A DNA stretch of 10,356 bases from Oscillospiraceae bacterium (GTDB lineage: Bacteria > Bacillota > Clostridia > Oscillospirales > Ruminococcaceae), in contig CAAGDT010000050.1 of the NCBI GenBank assembly GCA_900768675.1, positions 1 to 10,356 on the forward strand, written 5' to 3'. The notes beneath the pieces are model-generated. The model was not told the DNA's origin and ran no database searches. It was given only the letters and a program-made list of their open reading frames with translations. Each line of letters opens with the position of its first letter. The stretch's first letter is position 1. The position numbers were made by a program, and so were the translations under genes. Positions 1-5,973 of this stretch are shown here, in pieces.

Positions 1-5
1 ACATC

Positions 6-122
6 AATTAGTGTGTACGGCGCAAAAGCGCACAAAGTGCGCTTTTGTGACAGCTCAAAGCCTGCTTTTCAGGCTTTGAGCCAATAACTGTCCTGCGGAC
101 AGTTATTGAGTACACACTAATT
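6..122. repeat. Nested inverted-repeat element: outer stem enclosing three hairpins
   Basis: An outer 13-bp perfect inverted repeat (AATTAGTGTGTAC at 6-18, its complement at 110-122) encloses three hairpins. Hairpin 1 is 13 bp with one G-T pair (21-33 with 37-49, loop AAA). Hairpin 2 is 12 bp perfect (53-64 with 70-81, loop CTTTT). Hairpin 3 is 12 bp perfect (82-93 with 97-108, loop TGC). So 100 of 117 bases are paired and the fold is a four-way junction on either strand. There is no U-tract after any arm, so it is not a plain terminator. Only 5 bases lie to its left, so a target-site duplication cannot be judged; ACATC and ATAAG flank it and do not match. It is too small to encode a transposase. 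It could be a MITE-like or REP-like non-autonomous element, or a structured RNA. The structure is directly visible; its nature is inference. Confidence 0.8.
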
Positions 123-136
123 ATAAGCAGAACAAA

Positions 137-721
137 ATGCTTAACGACCTTGGTTTCTGCCGGGAATACCTTGAATACTATGAAAAAGAGGTTGTGGCGA
201 GAAATCCTAAGGACGATATGGTTGCACTTATGTATGCGGAAATCCACATGAAAATGGGCGACCCGGTTACGGCAATTTCCGTGCTTGACACAAGAAAAAT
301 CCCCGAAAACAATATTCATCTGCGGGCAGCATACATACACCTTTATATGACGTGTGCTTTGAAAATGGAAGACAGCGCCCTTGCCGACGATATATGGCGC
401 ACAAACCAACAGTTTCTTAACCAGAATCTCGGCAAAAACAGAACAGCAGGCTATAATCACATGCTGTATCTTACCCTTATTTATGCAGACTGCGCCGCAG
501 GAAGATACGAAAGAGCGCTGAAAACCCTTGACTCCTTTATGGGCAGTAAGCTTTTCCGCAGGTACCGAAGCTGCGAGGGTGATATGAAAATTATCCGGGT
601 GTATCTGCTGAAAAAGCTTGGGAGAACTGCGGAGTTTAACAGCTATTCTCAGCTTACAGCCGCTTTTCTTGCGGAGTATCAGCCGCAGCAGCGCTTCAAA
701 GGGATTTTCAGAAAGCTATGA
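137..721 (+). CDS. TPR-like helical-repeat protein, possibly a 5'-truncated gene
   Basis: I do not recognise a named family. The 194 residues are mostly amphipathic helix with no signal peptide or membrane span, so a cytoplasmic protein is expected. Two stretches fit the tetratricopeptide repeat pattern: residues about 28-57 (AEIHMKMGDPVTAISVL, then a Pro near the end) and about 107-134 (IYADCAAGRYERALKTL). A third helical pair lies near 149-180. Such repeats normally bind partner proteins or peptides. The ATG at 137 has no Shine-Dalgarno sequence; the bases before it are AAGCAGAACAAA. The same frame is open back to 110, inside the right arm of the 6-122 element, with in-frame TGA codons at 107 and 77. 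The first residues (MLNDLGFCREYLEYYEKE) read like the middle of a repeat. The ORF may therefore be the 3' remnant of a longer TPR gene cut by the element. It ends 30 bases before the 752-782 terminator. Confidence 0.6.
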   Translation: MLNDLGFCREYLEYYEKEVVARNPKDDMVALMYAEIHMKMGDPVTAISVLDTRKIPENNIHLRAAYIHLYMTCALKMEDSALADDIWRTNQQFLNQNLGKNRTAGYNHMLYLTLIYADCAAGRYERALKTLDSFMGSKLFRRYRSCEGDMKIIRVYLLKKLGRTAEFNSYSQLTAAFLAEYQPQQRFKGIFRKL

Positions 722-751
722 ATGGAGAACTGCCGATATAAAGACGATATA

Positions 752-782
752 AAAATGCTCCCGTTTTTTTCGGGAGCATTTT
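752..782. terminator. Bidirectional intrinsic terminator between convergent genes
   Basis: A perfect 12-bp stem (AAAATGCTCCCG at 752-763 with its complement at 771-782) closes a 7-T loop. Because the outer end of the stem is A4/T4, it supplies a T-run on both strands. It lies 30 bases after the TPR ORF stop (+) and 15 bases beyond the last ABC permease stop (-), so it probably ends both transcripts. Confidence 0.85.
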
Positions 783-797
783 ATTATATACATATCA

Positions 798-1484
798 TTA
801 CAATTCCGCCGCTACCGCTTTCTTCCCTGCCTTATAGGAAGCGAAAACCGAAAGCAAGGTTACTGCAGGCAAAGCACCGTAGAAAACAGCCCGCAGAATC
901 TCCTGACTTACATCGTTTGAAAAAGCCATAAACATTACAATTACCGCCGCAATTATAACTATCAGCTCAAACCCCATATAAATTCCGTTTGCACCCTTAT
1001 AACCAATTTTTGTTGAAACGGGAAATACCGGAGAAAGGGCGGTTATCTGCAAAAGACCGCAGATAATCGGAATTGCAATCATAACCTCGGCAGAAAGTCC
1101 GTAGGAAAATATACCGATTATATTGAAAACAAGGGAAATAAACACAAGTCCTGCAACAACAAGAGCGGTAGCAGCAAGCTTAGCGCCGATAATTTTTTCG
1201 CTTGATATGGGCATTGTCCTCTGATACTTTGACCAACCGCACGCAAGGTCTGAGCCTACGGTGTTCAGAAGCATTGAGGAAAAAACAGCTATGCAGATAA
1301 AATTTAACATTCCGAACATTACCACAATCATCATATCTGACAATTCAGATGGCATCAGCGAATCGCCTGCTACAATATCCTCGCCCATAACCGCAAGTAT
1401 AACGTAGGGCAGAAGCATAAGAAGACCGCCGCATATAAGCTGAAAACGTATCTCGTACAAATCCTTCAGAATAAGCCCCTTCAA
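798..1484 (-). CDS. ABC-2 type transporter permease (second of two)
   Basis: This is a 228-residue integral membrane protein with about six hydrophobic segments (roughly residues 14-34, 50-74, 100-127, 133-155, 168-188, 198-215). It carries the cytoplasmic-loop motif KYQRTMPISSEKIIGAKL between spans 2 and 3, typical of ABC-2 permeases (LPIS-type loop) in GntR-linked exporters. It should pair with the preceding permease and the ATPase (3015-2167) to form an export complex; the substrate cannot be told from sequence. The start is a TTG (1484-1482) that overlaps the TGA of the upstream permease by four bases. It is preceded by GGGGTGA (1497-1491) at 6-bp spacing, so it is probably translationally coupled. 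No ATG is suitably placed. The gene is last in its operon and is followed by the 752-782 terminator. Confidence 0.85.
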   Translation of the reverse strand: MKGLILKDLYEIRFQLICGGLLMLLPYVILAVMGEDIVAGDSLMPSELSDMMIVVMFGMLNFICIAVFSSMLLNTVGSDLACGWSKYQRTMPISSEKIIGAKLAATALVVAGLVFISLVFNIIGIFSYGLSAEVMIAIPIICGLLQITALSPVFPVSTKIGYKGANGIYMGFELIVIIAAVIVMFMAFSNDVSQEILRAVFYGALPAVTLLSVFASYKAGKKAVAAEL

Positions 1485-2170
1485 CAGATGTCACCCCGCT
1501 TTACAATCCTGTACTCGATATAATAATCAAGTGCGTAAATTACCGCTGCTACACCTAAAAAACAGAAAAACACAAAATTATTCGTAATAATCTCCTGAAA
1601 ATCCATAACTATGCCTGCTTCGCTGAGAGTATCGTTCAGAAGCATTATCGGCAACACAAGTCCAAAACCAACAATAAGACCTACTATAAGTCCTGCCTTT
1701 TCGGCGCTTCCGATTTTTAAGGTCAGGGTCATAACTATCCTGTCTACAAGCGAAAACAGAACAGTCACAGCCACAAGGGACTTTATGAGAAATTCATCGA
1801 TAACAAAGCCCGTAAGAGCAGTTATTCCAAGTGTTATAAAGATAAATACAAAGCCTGCGGCAAGGTAAATAAGATGTTCAACCAGATTTACAGTAGCATA
1901 GCGAACCGGCGTCATTCCCGAAAGCATAACATTGAAAAAGCGGCATTTTATATGTTTTTCTGCATTTCTGTCCAAGCCCTCGAAAAGCACAACAACCCCA
2001 ACAATCGGAACGACTGCTATTACACCGGGAAGTAATGCTTCTATAATAAGATTACTATCGGCAAGCTTTACAAGTATAACGTTAAGAACGGAGCTTGCGG
2101 CAAAAACAAATACCGCAGCAATTATATATACCTTATTCATTATAAGGGAAAGATAAATCATTCCTTTCAT
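1481..2170 (-). CDS. ABC-2 type transporter permease (first of two)
   Basis: The 229-residue protein has about six predicted membrane spans (roughly residues 13-36, 43-65, 98-120, 127-149, 158-178, 196-215) and a basic C-terminal end. The loop after span 2 (FEGLDRNAEKHIKCRFFNVML) resembles the short cytoplasmic loop of YtrC/YtrD-type and other ABC-2 permeases. The start is an ATG overlapping the ATPase stop as ATGA, with an AAAGGAG ribosome binding site (2185-2179) 8 bp upstream, which fixes the start. Two different permeases of nearly equal length suggest a heterodimeric channel served by a homodimer of the single ATPase. The family is clear; the substrate is unknown. Lipid-linked cell-wall intermediates, peptides or antimicrobial compounds are the usual guesses for GntR-ABC-2 operons. 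Confidence 0.85.
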   Translation of the reverse strand: MKGMIYLSLIMNKVYIIAAVFVFAASSVLNVILVKLADSNLIIEALLPGVIAVVPIVGVVVLFEGLDRNAEKHIKCRFFNVMLSGMTPVRYATVNLVEHLIYLAAGFVFIFITLGITALTGFVIDEFLIKSLVAVTVLFSLVDRIVMTLTLKIGSAEKAGLIVGLIVGFGLVLPIMLLNDTLSEAGIVMDFQEIITNNFVFFCFLGVAAVIYALDYYIEYRIVKRGDIC

Positions 2171-3015
2171 TCTTCCTGCTCCTTTACATAGTAAACCATA
2201 ATCTCGTCAATCGTTGGTATATCGGCGGGAATATCAGCGTACTTTTCCGCCTTGTCGGTAAGCACCTCGTTTCCGAAGCGACCCTTTCTCATGCCGATAA
2301 TGTCCTCCTTGTCTATAAAAGAAAGCTGCTCGTCGGTGCATTTCAGAATACGGTATTTATCCAGCATTTCGTTGCGGTCCTCGGTGAAAACAATTTCCCC
2401 CTTATGTATAAAGCAGATGTAGTCGGCAATATGCTCAAGGTCGCCTGTAATGTGGGTGGAAATAAGAATCGAGTGGGTTTCGTCCTGCATAAAATCAAGG
2501 AAAATATCAAGTATCTCGCTTCTCATAACCGGGTCAAGTCCGCTTGTGGGCTCGTCGAGAAGAAGCACCTGCGGATTATGGGAAAGGGCGGCGGCAATAG
2601 AAAGCCGCATTTCCATACCTCTTGAAAAGGTCTTGAACTTTTTGTTTAAGGGCAGTCCGAACTTATTCACAAGCCCGAAGAACTTTTCCGAATCCCAGCT
2701 TTTATAAATCCCGCCCATTACCTTGTTCAGCTGAGTTGCTGTAAGATTATCGGGAAAAGCAAGCCCGTCGAATACAACCCCGATTTTTTCCTTTGTTTCA
2801 GCGGAAATATCAGCGGAATTTTCGCCTAAGATTGTTACCTCGCCGCTATCGGTTTTAATAAGCCCGAGAATTGCCTTTATTGTTGTGGATTTTCCTGCCC
2901 CGTTTTCTCCGATAAAGCCCATAACAGTACCCTGCGGCACTGCAAAGCTTACGTTTTTAAGAGCAAATGAGTTATAGCCCTTTGTAACGTTTTTAAGTTC
3001 AATACTGTTCTCCAT
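2167..3015 (-). CDS. ABC transporter ATP-binding protein (YtrB/BcrA-like)
   Basis: This 282-residue nucleotide-binding subunit powers the two permeases encoded next to it. Seen in order: Walker A G36-ENGAGKST-44; a Q-loop region VFDGLAFPDN near 81-90, with Asp where many ABC proteins have Gln; signature FSRGMEMRL (130-138); Walker B LLLDEP (151-156) with D-loop SGLD (158-161); and H-loop ISTH ending at His188. The signature differs from LSGGQ, but (F/Y/L)S(R/K)GM is usual in this drug/peptide-export branch. Residues 215-282 form a C-terminal extension ending PTIDEIMVYYVKEQEE, which in this branch often contacts the permeases. An AAGGAA-type ribosome binding site precedes the ATG, and the gene begins 23 bp after the GntR stop. 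It is transcribed with its neighbours from the promoter near 3534-3562. Confidence 0.93.
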   Translation of the reverse strand: MENSIELKNVTKGYNSFALKNVSFAVPQGTVMGFIGENGAGKSTTIKAILGLIKTDSGEVTILGENSADISAETKEKIGVVFDGLAFPDNLTATQLNKVMGGIYKSWDSEKFFGLVNKFGLPLNKKFKTFSRGMEMRLSIAAALSHNPQVLLLDEPTSGLDPVMRSEILDIFLDFMQDETHSILISTHITGDLEHIADYICFIHKGEIVFTEDRNEMLDKYRILKCTDEQLSFIDKEDIIGMRKGRFGNEVLTDKAEKYADIPADIPTIDEIMVYYVKEQEE

Positions 3016-3038
3016 AGTAACCCGTTCCTTCCCTGCGG

Positions 3039-3410
3039 TCAGCCGCAGTAAATTATAGAAAGAATATCCGTAAGCTCCTTAAGCTCTACCCCGCTCTGCC
3101 GGGCAATTTCCACCGCCGCAGTAAGGTGAGCTTCAATTTCACGGAGATTCTGCTCCTTTAAAAGATCTGGGTTCTGAGCAGCAACAAAGCTGCCCCGACC
3201 CGTAAAGGACTGGATAAGTCCCTCCGCTTCAAGGATTTCATAGGCTCTTTTTGTGGTGATAACGCTTACTCTTAAGTCCTGCGCCAGCACTCTCATTGAG
3301 GGGAGCGCTTCCCCCTCCTTAAGCTTTCCGCTTATAATCATTCCCTTTATTTGCGAGGCAATCTGCTCGTAGATAGGAACTCCTGCGGAATTTGTAATAA
3401 TAATATTCAT
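3039..3410 (-). CDS. GntR family transcriptional regulator, YtrA subfamily
   Basis: At 123 residues this is the short YtrA type: an N-terminal winged helix-turn-helix (about residues 10-78) followed by a roughly 40-residue helical dimerisation tail in place of a large ligand-binding domain. The diagnostic run is PIYEQIASQIKGMIISGKL, then EALPSMRVLAQDLRVSVITTKRAY as the HTH and GLIQSFTGRGSFVA as the wing. Such proteins repress their own operon together with the adjacent ABC exporter, and are relieved by cell-envelope-active compounds (known for B. subtilis YtrA). The ATG at 3410 has AAAGGA at 3423-3418, 7 bp upstream. It is first gene of the operon GntR, ATPase, permease, permease. A palindrome matching YtrA-type operators covers its promoter, so autorepression is likely. 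The inducer is unknown. Confidence 0.92.
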   Translation of the reverse strand: MNIIITNSAGVPIYEQIASQIKGMIISGKLKEGEALPSMRVLAQDLRVSVITTKRAYEILEAEGLIQSFTGRGSFVAAQNPDLLKEQNLREIEAHLTAAVEIARQSGVELKELTDILSIIYCG

Positions 3411-3509
3411 ACTGCCGTCCTTTTCACGGGCAGCCCGCCTGCTGACGGCAACAGCGGCAAGAACAGCCCGATATAATAGGTATGATGATATGCAGAGTAT
3501 CTATTGTTG

Positions 3510-3538
3510 ATATTGTACATATCTGATATATACAATAT
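3510..3538. promoter_or_regulatory. Probable GntR (YtrA-type) operator palindrome
   Basis: A 29-bp palindrome centred on 3524 has one mismatched pair (3518/3530). The outer arms read ATATTGTA (3510-3517) and TACAATAT (3531-3538), giving TGTA-N13-TACA. As I recall, YtrA-family operators share the form AGTGTA-N13-TACACT, so the spacing agrees. It overlaps the -10 box and the predicted start point of the operon promoter, where a bound repressor would block RNA polymerase. Confidence 0.72.
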
Positions 3539-3562
3539 ATCACATTAATATACACTTGTCAA
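3534..3562 (-). promoter_or_regulatory. Sigma-A promoter of the GntR/ABC operon
   Basis: On the minus strand there is a perfect -35 TTGACA (3562-3557), a 17-bp spacer, and -10 TATATT (3539-3534) preceded by TGA, i.e. an extended -10 (TG at 3542-3541). The start point should be near 3527, giving a leader of about 117 nt before the GntR ATG. This is one of the best promoter matches in the window. Confidence 0.82.
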
Positions 3563-3582
3563 TAGGTATTATCAAAATTTTT

Positions 3583-3623
3583 CAAAAAAATTAAGCGCCT
3601 GCTGTATTCCGCAGCAAGCGCTT
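3583..3623 (-). terminator. Intrinsic terminator of the VWA lipoprotein unit
   Basis: Read on the minus strand, a 12-bp stem (AAGCGCTTGCTG at 3623-3612 with CAGCAGGCGCTT at 3604-3593, one G-U pair) and a 7-nt loop are followed by AA and seven T (3590-3584). It begins 4 bp beyond the stop of the 72-residue ORF. It separates that unit from the GntR promoter just downstream. Confidence 0.9.
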
Positions 3624-3627
3624 TAAA

Positions 3628-3846
3628 TCAATCATTATATATATCAAACCAGCATATTTCTACTGTTATATAAGGCAGCTTTTCAGCCTCCTCCCTGCTT
3701 TCCGCAATCAGCCCTTCCAATTTTACACGATACAGCGGAGCAGCATAAATTACAGTACCGTCGTTGAAATGCATTACCCTCGGGATAAGAAGAAATGCAA
3801 GCAAAAGCAAGGATAAGGTTATAATTACAATTCTTTTTATCTTCAT
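3628..3846 (-). CDS. Small single-span membrane or secreted protein
   Basis: This is a 72-residue protein with a basic start (MKIKR), one hydrophobic segment (about residues 5-21, IVIITLSLLLLAFLLIP), and a short extracytoplasmic tail. The tail pattern, DGTVIYAAPLYRV near 29-41 and a C-terminal WFDIYND, resembles a common family of small uncharacterised clostridial proteins with a DGGTxxYxAxLYxV motif and a C-terminal IYN. I know no function for it. Its ATG lies one base after the TAA of the VWA lipoprotein gene and has no good Shine-Dalgarno, so translation probably depends on coupling. The two proteins should therefore be made together and both sit at the outer face of the membrane. The terminator at 3583-3623 follows. 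Confidence 0.75.
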   Translation of the reverse strand: MKIKRIVIITLSLLLLAFLLIPRVMHFNDGTVIYAAPLYRVKLEGLIAESREEAEKLPYITVEICWFDIYND

Positions 3847-3847
3847 T

Positions 3848-5782
3848 TTATTTCAGCAGGCTCTTATCCACGGCTCCTACAACGTAAATGCAAGCCATAT
3901 CATCGGTGCACAACTCGGGATATTCAAGGCTGTAATCAAAGCATACCTTTCCGTCCTTAACATAAACCCCTCTTTCGCCGATACTGCACTTAACGCTTCC
4001 GGTACCGGAAGAAATTGTCCTTATTGCAATTACCTGCTTTTTAAAATCAATCTGTTCGGCGAAATCGTAAATAACCTCGTTTTTACCATAGGTATTGTAG
4101 AACTTTTCAAGCTCCTTATCGCTTCCGATTATGATATCGCCGTAAAGAGAGCTGTCCTCGAAATAGTCGCTTGTCTTGACAACAAAAGCCTTGGGAGTTT
4201 CTGTTTTTACGTTATTATTAACGCTCTTTTTGCAGTATTCCCCTATTATCCGCACAAGCATATCGTTAAGCTTTTCAACGGTGTAGTCTGCGCCCGTTGG
4301 CTCAATGTGTGAATTGCCTATTCCGCTGTCATCGGTAAGGAAGGTGTATGTGCCGCCGGTAGCAATCGCCATTGTACGGCAGAGAAATTCTGTATCCTCG
4401 TCAGCGCCGCTTGAAACAACAGGTATAATTCTTATGCCCTTTTCAGCAGCTTTCTCAATAAGCTTAGGCATTCTGCCTGCGTGCTCGTCGTGGGGCGGGG
4501 CGTCAAGCACAAGGAACATAAGCTTAACGCTGTTTTCGCTCCAGTTTCTCTGAAGCGCCGCTTCAAGTGCGTCTGCAACCGCTTCGGGAGTATCTCCGCC
4601 GCCGTTTGCCTCCTGCTCCTTAAGAATACGCAGGGCGCTGTTTATATTTTCCGTGAAGTCGTTGCATCTTAAAACATATTCGTCACCTTCGTCACGGTAG
4701 AAATTAACGCTTAAGGAAACCTCAGTATTATTTTCCTTTGCAACCCGCTTGATAACGTCCGCAAGCTCCGCCTGTATATAAGTAAGCTCGTCATCCATTG
4801 AGCCTGTTGTATCTATAAGGAACATAAGGTCAAGGGAGTTTTCGTAAAGGTCGTTCCCTAAAACATCAATAACAGTATCCTGTCCCTCGTAATCGCAGGT
4901 AACTACCTCGCTGCCAAGGTCGGCTTCTATTGTAAGATTTTTTCCCGCCTTGTTCTTCTTTAATGTATCGAAAAGATAGGCTCTTCCGTTATTGTCGGTT
5001 ACTGCTGTCCATACAACGCTGTTACCGTTCTTAAGCCTTACTGTACAGCCCGACACTGTGCCGTTCCCGTTCTTTACGTCAACCGCAATTCTACTGAGAG
5101 TTGACATTTTCCACTTATCCGAAAGCTCCGACCAGCCCTCACGCTGACCGAAAAGAGAAACCCAGTCATTCCAGCCCTCGTTGTCCTTTACCTCGCCGCC
5201 TGTAAGAAGTCCAGCTCTTGCCTGAATCTCGGGTATGTATGGATCGTAAGGCTCCCAGGGCGGGCAGCAGTCTTCTGAAATATAACCATCAGCTATTTCA
5301 TCATATTTAGATACATCGTAATCAGGTACGAAGCTATTTTCCGCATCTGCTCCCGCCGCAGGACTTTCATAATACAACCCCTCATCTGAAGCGTCATAAT
5401 CCCCTGCAATATAGGAAGGCTTCTCCGCTGCGGCAATTTCGCCCTTTCCTGTTGCTGCGGCAGGCATTCCCGCAGTTGTAGTTGACGAAGCGGTTGTTCC
5501 GGCAGTTGTCTCCGCCTTTGTTGCGGGCTTGCTCTCCGATTTTGTGGCAGGAGCTTCTGTTTCGGGCTTTGACGTTTCCTTGTCCGTTGCTTTTGCCCCT
5601 GTTGTTTTGGGTGCAGTAGTTGTAACCGCCGGTTTCTCCGTTGCTACCGAAGATGCTTCCGTAGCAGGCGGAGTAGTTTCCGCAGTACTGCCTTCGGGTG
5701 CAGTTTCGTTATTCTGTGTACACGCAGAAGCCGACATCAGCAGTAGACCTGCAATAATAACCGATAGAATTCTTTTTTTCAT
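3848..5782 (-). CDS. Lipoprotein with von Willebrand factor A domain
   Basis: This 644-residue protein is predicted to be anchored outside the membrane. Residues 1-20 form a lipoprotein signal (SASA before Cys21). Residues 22-112 are a Thr/Ala/Pro/Glu/Lys-rich linker, probably spanning the cell wall. Residues about 188-306 contain LTGGEVKDNEGWNDW and a beta-sandwich-like part with TDNNGRAYLF, resembling carboxypeptidase-regulatory folds found before VWA domains. The VWA domain covers about 317-515, with metal site DTTGS (324-328), Thr398 in GGGDTPEA, and Asp427 in LVLDAPPHD, so metal-dependent ligand binding is plausible. Residues about 545-644 (IDFKKQVIAIRTISSGTG) look like a PrcB C-terminal domain, a weaker call. 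Role unknown; adhesion or envelope assembly is possible. GAAAGGA lies about 10 bp before the ATG at 5782. The 72-residue ORF follows one base after its stop. Confidence 0.88.
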   Translation of the reverse strand: MKKRILSVIIAGLLLMSASACTQNNETAPEGSTAETTPPATEASSVATEKPAVTTTAPKTTGAKATDKETSKPETEAPATKSESKPATKAETTAGTTASSTTTAGMPAAATGKGEIAAAEKPSYIAGDYDASDEGLYYESPAAGADAENSFVPDYDVSKYDEIADGYISEDCCPPWEPYDPYIPEIQARAGLLTGGEVKDNEGWNDWVSLFGQREGWSELSDKWKMSTLSRIAVDVKNGNGTVSGCTVRLKNGNSVVWTAVTDNNGRAYLFDTLKKNKAGKNLTIEADLGSEVVTCDYEGQDTVIDVLGNDLYENSLDLMFLIDTTGSMDDELTYIQAELADVIKRVAKENNTEVSLSVNFYRDEGDEYVLRCNDFTENINSALRILKEQEANGGGDTPEAVADALEAALQRNWSENSVKLMFLVLDAPPHDEHAGRMPKLIEKAAEKGIRIIPVVSSGADEDTEFLCRTMAIATGGTYTFLTDDSGIGNSHIEPTGADYTVEKLNDMLVRIIGEYCKKSVNNNVKTETPKAFVVKTSDYFEDSSLYGDIIIGSDKELEKFYNTYGKNEVIYDFAEQIDFKKQVIAIRTISSGTGSVKCSIGERGVYVKDGKVCFDYSLEYPELCTDDMACIYVVGAVDKSLLK

Positions 5783-5904
5783 AATAATCTGTCCTTTCTC
5801 AGGAAAAGTCCGATTTTTTCTCTCTGCTTATAAAACGTAATCCGCATTAAAAAGGTGACAGAATTTCCAAAAAATCTCAGAAAATTTTTGAAAAAATAAA
5901 AATG

Positions 5905-5933
5905 TTGTAATTTTTTGAAAAATATGCTATAAT
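5905..5933 (+). promoter_or_regulatory. Promoter of the topoisomerase operon
   Basis: -35 TTGTAA (5905-5910), 17-bp spacer, consensus -10 TATAAT (5928-5933) preceded by TGC, an extended -10. Predicted start is near 5940, which gives a leader of about 34 nt ending with the AAGGA ribosome binding site at 5961-5965. Confidence 0.8.
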
Positions 5934-5959
5934 ATATGTGTTTATTTGATTTTTTACAA
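5931..5959 (-). promoter_or_regulatory. Candidate promoter of the VWA lipoprotein unit
   Basis: On the minus strand: -35 TTGTAA (5959-5954), 17-bp spacer, -10 TATATT (5936-5931). The -10 overlaps the plus-strand -10 at 5928-5933. The leader to the ATG at 5782 would be about 140 nt. No better-spaced pair was found closer to the gene, but the region is very AT-rich, so chance matches are possible. Confidence 0.45.
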
Positions 5960-5973
5960 AAAGGAATGAGACA

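Noticed and set aside
8..460. 150-codon open frame on the minus strand over the hairpin element and TPR ORF
   Set aside because: It is antisense to a frame with TPR-like protein character, has no ribosome binding site, and its product is Cys/His-rich with no recognisable fold.
722..931. 69-codon plus-strand frame starting right after the TPR stop
   Set aside because: It runs straight through the 752-782 terminator and antisense to the ABC permease; the product is low-complexity basic sequence.
2167..3015. Degenerate ABC signature (FSRGM, not LSGGQ) as a sign of an inactive ATPase
   Set aside because: This form is common in the BcrA/YtrB branch, and Walker A, Walker B, D-loop and H-loop residues are all intact.
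3764..4312. 182-codon open frame on the plus strand
   Set aside because: It is antisense to the small membrane protein and to the VWA lipoprotein's C-terminal region, which have clear protein features, and it has no promoter or ribosome binding site of its own.
3848..5782. DTTGS in place of DxSxS as a broken metal site in the VWA domain
   Set aside because: DTTGSM is a frequent, presumably functional, variant in bacterial VWA proteins, and the other metal-site residues (Thr398, Asp427) are present.
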